This document shows positions 52,132 through 54,930 of a stretch of DNA of 54,930 nucleotides, one piece after another. The position numbers and the translations under genes were made by a program. Position 1 is the stretch's first letter, and each line of letters starts with the position of its first letter. The notes under the pieces are model-generated. The model was not told the origin of the DNA. It did no database searches and saw only the letters and a program-made list of their open reading frames with translations. This DNA is from Tritrichomonas foetus (Eukaryota; Parabasalia; Tritrichomonadida; Tritrichomonadidae): positions 1-54,930 of the forward strand of contig MLAK01000852.1 of NCBI GenBank assembly GCA_001839685.1. The letters are read 5' to 3'.

Positions 52132-52655
52132 TTGTTTGAATTTGATTATGACGTTTGTCATCATACTGTTATCTATTTATTAAATAAAAGCGGATTTTCA
52201 TCATTTGAAAAATGCTTTTATCAACGTTTGTTTGATAGAATATTTTCCATTTATTAAGATTTTTTTCTCTTTCTCTTTGATCCAAGTTTCATCCCAAATA
52301 TTATGTTCGGATTGCTTTTTATGATTTTTTGGAATTTTTTTATTGAATGGGAAATATGATTCAAGACTTTTGTTTCAAACAAATGAACATTGATTGGCAC
52401 CATCATCTATTTCATTGTCTTTAGGAAATGGTTCAATCAAATAATGAAAATTTAAAAAAGCTGATAAAAGAAGAAGAAAAAGCAGTGAAAATGGAAACCA
52501 AATGCTTTATATTTTAATATAGTACATAAAATTTTGATCAATACATAATATTTACAAAATTTGATAAATCATGACTGAATAAACATTCTACATCAAATTA
52601 AATTTAGAACAACGTGAGAGCAACGGGAAAAATCGGTCAAGAAGAACAAAAACAT
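52132..52655. other. Convergent intergenic region
   Basis: AT-rich 3' flank of the OB-fold and RRM genes. Nothing recognised. Confidence 0.5.
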
Positions 52656-52934
52656 TCAGAGAATGTCAATATTCGGGTCTGGTTTTCGAACTGTGATTGT
52701 AAGGCCATCAATCTGTCCGCCGTTTAAATAATTAATGGCTTCTTCAACCATTTCTGTTGTTTCATACGTTATTAAGGCCCATTGAAGCGAATGACCAAAT
52801 TTATTTTTCGCGAGTTTAACATCTTCAACTTTTCCATATGTTTCAAATATTTCTTTGAGATGACCTTCAGCAACATTGAACGAAAGATTGGAAACGACGA
52901 CTGTATTATTGATATTATTCGTGCTGTTACTCAT
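52656..52934 (-). CDS. Single-RRM RNA-binding protein
   Basis: A 92-residue protein that is almost entirely one RNA-recognition motif. RNP2 is VVVSNL and RNP1 is SLQWALITYE, somewhat degenerate against the usual (K/R)GFGFVxF because the first aromatic is Trp. The helices and beta strands are in the right order (HLKEIFETYGKVEDVKL, VEEAINYLNGGQIDGLTITV). I choose the ATG at 52934, where the Ser/Asn-rich leader MSNSTNN begins; an ATG at 52982 would add 16 residues and overlap the start region of the next gene. Function in splicing or mRNA binding is inferred from the domain only. Confidence 0.85.
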   Translation of the reverse strand: MSNSTNNINNTVVVSNLSFNVAEGHLKEIFETYGKVEDVKLAKNKFGHSLQWALITYETTEMVEEAINYLNGGQIDGLTITVRKPDPNIDIL

Positions 52935-52980
52935 TTTTGGGTTGATTTTGCCAACGTGATAATTTTGCACAATATTGAGC

Positions 52981-54738
52981 ATGACACTTGATAACTTTTC
53001 AAAAATATATTCAAGTGTTAAATGGTTGATTAATTCAGAAAAAGTTCGATTAGTTAGGAATCATCAGATGATGTCTGATGAACTTCCAATCTCTCCTGAA
53101 CATGAATCTCGCCACGTTTTCAATTTTAACTTTGTCTCGTTCAAAAGATTGTATTTTAGTATTTTCCCACCACAAAAAACCAGACGCTTAGAACTCGATG
53201 CAAAAGATGCGGTCGCAATCTTATTTTTTACAGCACTCGGTGTCATCACTCGTATTTTTAGAATTCAATATCCCAAAAATGTTGTTTTTGACGAACTTTA
53301 TTTTGGAAATTTCACCAATTATTATCTCCGCGGTCAATATTTTCATGACATTCATCCACCATTGGCTAAATTAATAATGGTTGGTATGGCACATATGGCT
53401 GGCTATAAAGGCGAATACAGCTTTACTGGCCCAGAATACAAATCAATGGCTTATGTTGCACTTCGAATGACGCCTGCATTTTTTGGTGCTTTATGTGTCC
53501 CACTATCTTACCTTATTATGAGGGCCATGCTTTGCTCACATTTTGCATCTTTTACAGCAGCAATTCTCGTTATGTCAGATTTAGTTTTAATCGTTGAAGC
53601 AAGGCATATTTTGAGTGATGGAATCTTACATTTTTTCACATGTCTTTCGATTTTTTCTATATTTTTATATGAAAGAAACTTTAACATTTTCTTCTTTATT
53701 TTCGAAGGAATTTGTCTTGGATGTGTAGCTTCGTGTAAATACACTTCAGGTGGAATAGTTCTCCTTGCATTAATTCGACAATACTGCCTTAACAATAACT
53801 ATGATTTTAAAGATGATTCGAGAGAGGACTTGGAAAATGATTCTGAAAATAACATTTTTAAAGATGTCTATAAGGGTAATTTTAATTATGATTTTGATGA
53901 TGAGAAGAAATTGAATAAAGATGTAAAAAATATGAATGAGGATGAAAAAAATTATCAAGAAAATCGAACAGATAATTTTAGTGAAAGGAGTTTAAGATTA
54001 TCTAGAAATAGTTTTCAATATAGCACAATACGAGCATTCTTCCTTTGTGTAATAGTTGGCATTATTCATTTAATCTGCTTTACAGTCCACTTGACCATTC
54101 TTCCATATCTTCCAGAAAATGAATCCGATTTGATAGTCATTCCAGATTGTGTCAAAAGAGGATTAGTTGACCGAATGAACCCAAATTGGGATGCTCGATC
54201 ACGTGCACCATCAATGATTCGTCGTGTAATCACTTTAATTATTTACATGCATGCGTCTAACATGCAAATCGGAAATTCACATCCTTATGCATCCAAATGT
54301 TGGACTTGGCCATTGTTTCTTAGTCGATGGGTTCTTTTTTGGACTAATGAAGGAAAGCATATAATTTGTGTCGGAAATGTCCTTCTCTGGTATCCAGTAT
54401 TCTTTGGAATCGTCGTAAATCTAATACTTACATTGATGAGAAAAGATTTCAGAAAATTAAGAGCTACAGTTTTAATAGGATATTTATTATCATACCTTCC
54501 TTTCTTTTTAATTCCTCGTGAAATGTTTTTATATCATTACGCAATTCCACTCATCTTTGGTATTTACAATCTTTCAATTCTAATCGAAAGGGAACTCAAA
54601 CCGGTTTATCGAGGATTCATTTATAGTTTGGTCATTGTGATGGCATTAATTGGATATATATTATGGAATCCATGGGCTTATGGTCTTACAACTGAAGATT
54701 TCGACTTCCTTGTCTGGAACAATAATTGGCGCGGCTGA
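52981..54738 (+). CDS. Protein O-mannosyltransferase (PMT family, GT39) without MIR domains
   Basis: The frame's first ATG is at 52981 (585 residues); MMSDEL at 53068 (556 residues) is an equally good or better start and avoids overlap with the RRM gene's control region. The protein is multi-spanning, with about ten membrane segments. The catalytic Asp-Glu of PMTs is in VVFDELYFGNF, followed by the diagnostic YYLRGQYFHDIHPPLAKLI. HPYASKCWTWPL and the FLIPREMFLYHYAIPL region match the C-terminal PMT_4TMC domain. The enzyme would transfer mannose from dolichol-P-mannose to Ser/Thr in the ER. Fungal and animal PMTs carry a lumenal MIR trefoil of about 180 residues. Here the central loop (about residues 275-345) is instead an acidic Asn/Asp/Glu/Lys-rich insert. 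Confidence 0.92.
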   Translation: MTLDNFSKIYSSVKWLINSEKVRLVRNHQMMSDELPISPEHESRHVFNFNFVSFKRLYFSIFPPQKTRRLELDAKDAVAILFFTALGVITRIFRIQYPKNVVFDELYFGNFTNYYLRGQYFHDIHPPLAKLIMVGMAHMAGYKGEYSFTGPEYKSMAYVALRMTPAFFGALCVPLSYLIMRAMLCSHFASFTAAILVMSDLVLIVEARHILSDGILHFFTCLSIFSIFLYERNFNIFFFIFEGICLGCVASCKYTSGGIVLLALIRQYCLNNNYDFKDDSREDLENDSENNIFKDVYKGNFNYDFDDEKKLNKDVKNMNEDEKNYQENRTDNFSERSLRLSRNSFQYSTIRAFFLCVIVGIIHLICFTVHLTILPYLPENESDLIVIPDCVKRGLVDRMNPNWDARSRAPSMIRRVITLIIYMHASNMQIGNSHPYASKCWTWPLFLSRWVLFWTNEGKHIICVGNVLLWYPVFFGIVVNLILTLMRKDFRKLRATVLIGYLLSYLPFFLIPREMFLYHYAIPLIFGIYNLSILIERELKPVYRGFIYSLVIVMALIGYILWNPWAYGLTTEDFDFLVWNNNWRG

Positions 54739-54863
54739 TGATTATATCATACAATTGTAAATTTGTTATTAAAGTATATAGTTCACTTTCATTTCCTCTT
54801 CTTTATATTGTTTATATGTTTTTTACCAATTCTCATGGTGTTCATGAAATACAAAGCTCAATG

Positions 54864-54930
54864 CCTCCTATATGAAAGGTTTACAAAGTGGTCCCCCAAA
54901 AAATTTGTGGGACCACCCCATAAACCTTTG
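54864..54930 (-). repeat. Right-end palindromic repeat, inverted copy of left end
   Basis: Reverse complement of 21-87 with one mismatch. The copy runs into the contig end, so its outer limit is unknown. Like the left copy it can fold on itself through GTGGTCCC/GGGACCAC and AAAGGTTTA/TAAACCTTT. Confidence 0.85.

Noticed and set aside
1..54930. The whole window as a giant transposon (Maverick-type) because of terminal inverted repeats
   Set aside because: No integrase, polymerase or capsid-like gene is present and the cargo is conserved housekeeping genes. A contig broken at repeats explains the ends better.
1..54930. CRISPR arrays or bacterial-style operons
   Set aside because: No regularly spaced direct repeats were seen and gene content and spacing are eukaryotic.

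Overview
The window looks like a complete nuclear contig from a parabasalid protist. It is probably a trichomonad, with Tritrichomonas the best guess. The DNA is very AT-rich. Almost every gene is one uninterrupted open frame with very short 5' flanks. The families are eukaryotic: Rab, AP beta-adaptin, raptor, RasGEF, TTLL, Pat1-like, importin, E2 and a PMT without MIR domains. The species assignment is inference; no rRNA or diagnostic marker is present.

Layout, left to right. A palindromic repeat at 21-87 is followed by a CS-domain/Sel1 membrane protein (222-1598, +) and a CLASP-like TOG protein (1995-3632, -). A decayed gene lies at about 4825-5642. Next come a Rab GTPase (5981-6565, -) and a raptor homologue without WD40 repeats (6953-8932, -), then more coding relics at 9817-10426. 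A 1562-residue solenoid protein of unknown function (10909-15597, +) and tRNA-His(GTG) (15822-15893) follow. Two nearly identical eIF4A-type helicases face each other tail to tail in a 1.5-kb inverted duplication (16416-19740). After these are an importin-7/8-like karyopherin (-), an ABCA-type half transporter (+), a RasGEF with SH3-like modules (-) and a tubulin ligase-like enzyme (+).

The minus-strand run from 40182 down to 33122 holds an E2 ubiquitin-conjugating enzyme, a Pat1-like protein, AP beta-adaptin and a GT61-like Golgi glycosyltransferase. A clan CD (C13-like) peptidase gene at 40604-44329 is broken by two in-frame stops and has no ATG. The right end carries a 1716-residue coiled-coil protein (-), an ankyrin-repeat gene with several frame interruptions (-), a small RPA-like OB-fold protein (+), a one-RRM protein (-) and a protein O-mannosyltransferase (+). 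An inverted copy of the left-end palindromic repeat closes the contig at 54864-54930.

The genes form no operon or single pathway. Several serve common themes: secretory traffic and glycosylation (Rab, AP beta, GT61-like, PMT, CS/Sel1 protein), growth signalling (raptor, RasGEF) and mRNA handling (eIF4A pair, Pat1-like, RRM). The most notable observations are the palindromic repeats at both contig ends, the homogenised inverted eIF4A pair with a shared upstream block, the recently broken protease gene, the interrupted ankyrin gene, and an AAAAAGTT-type motif recurring just upstream of many start codons.
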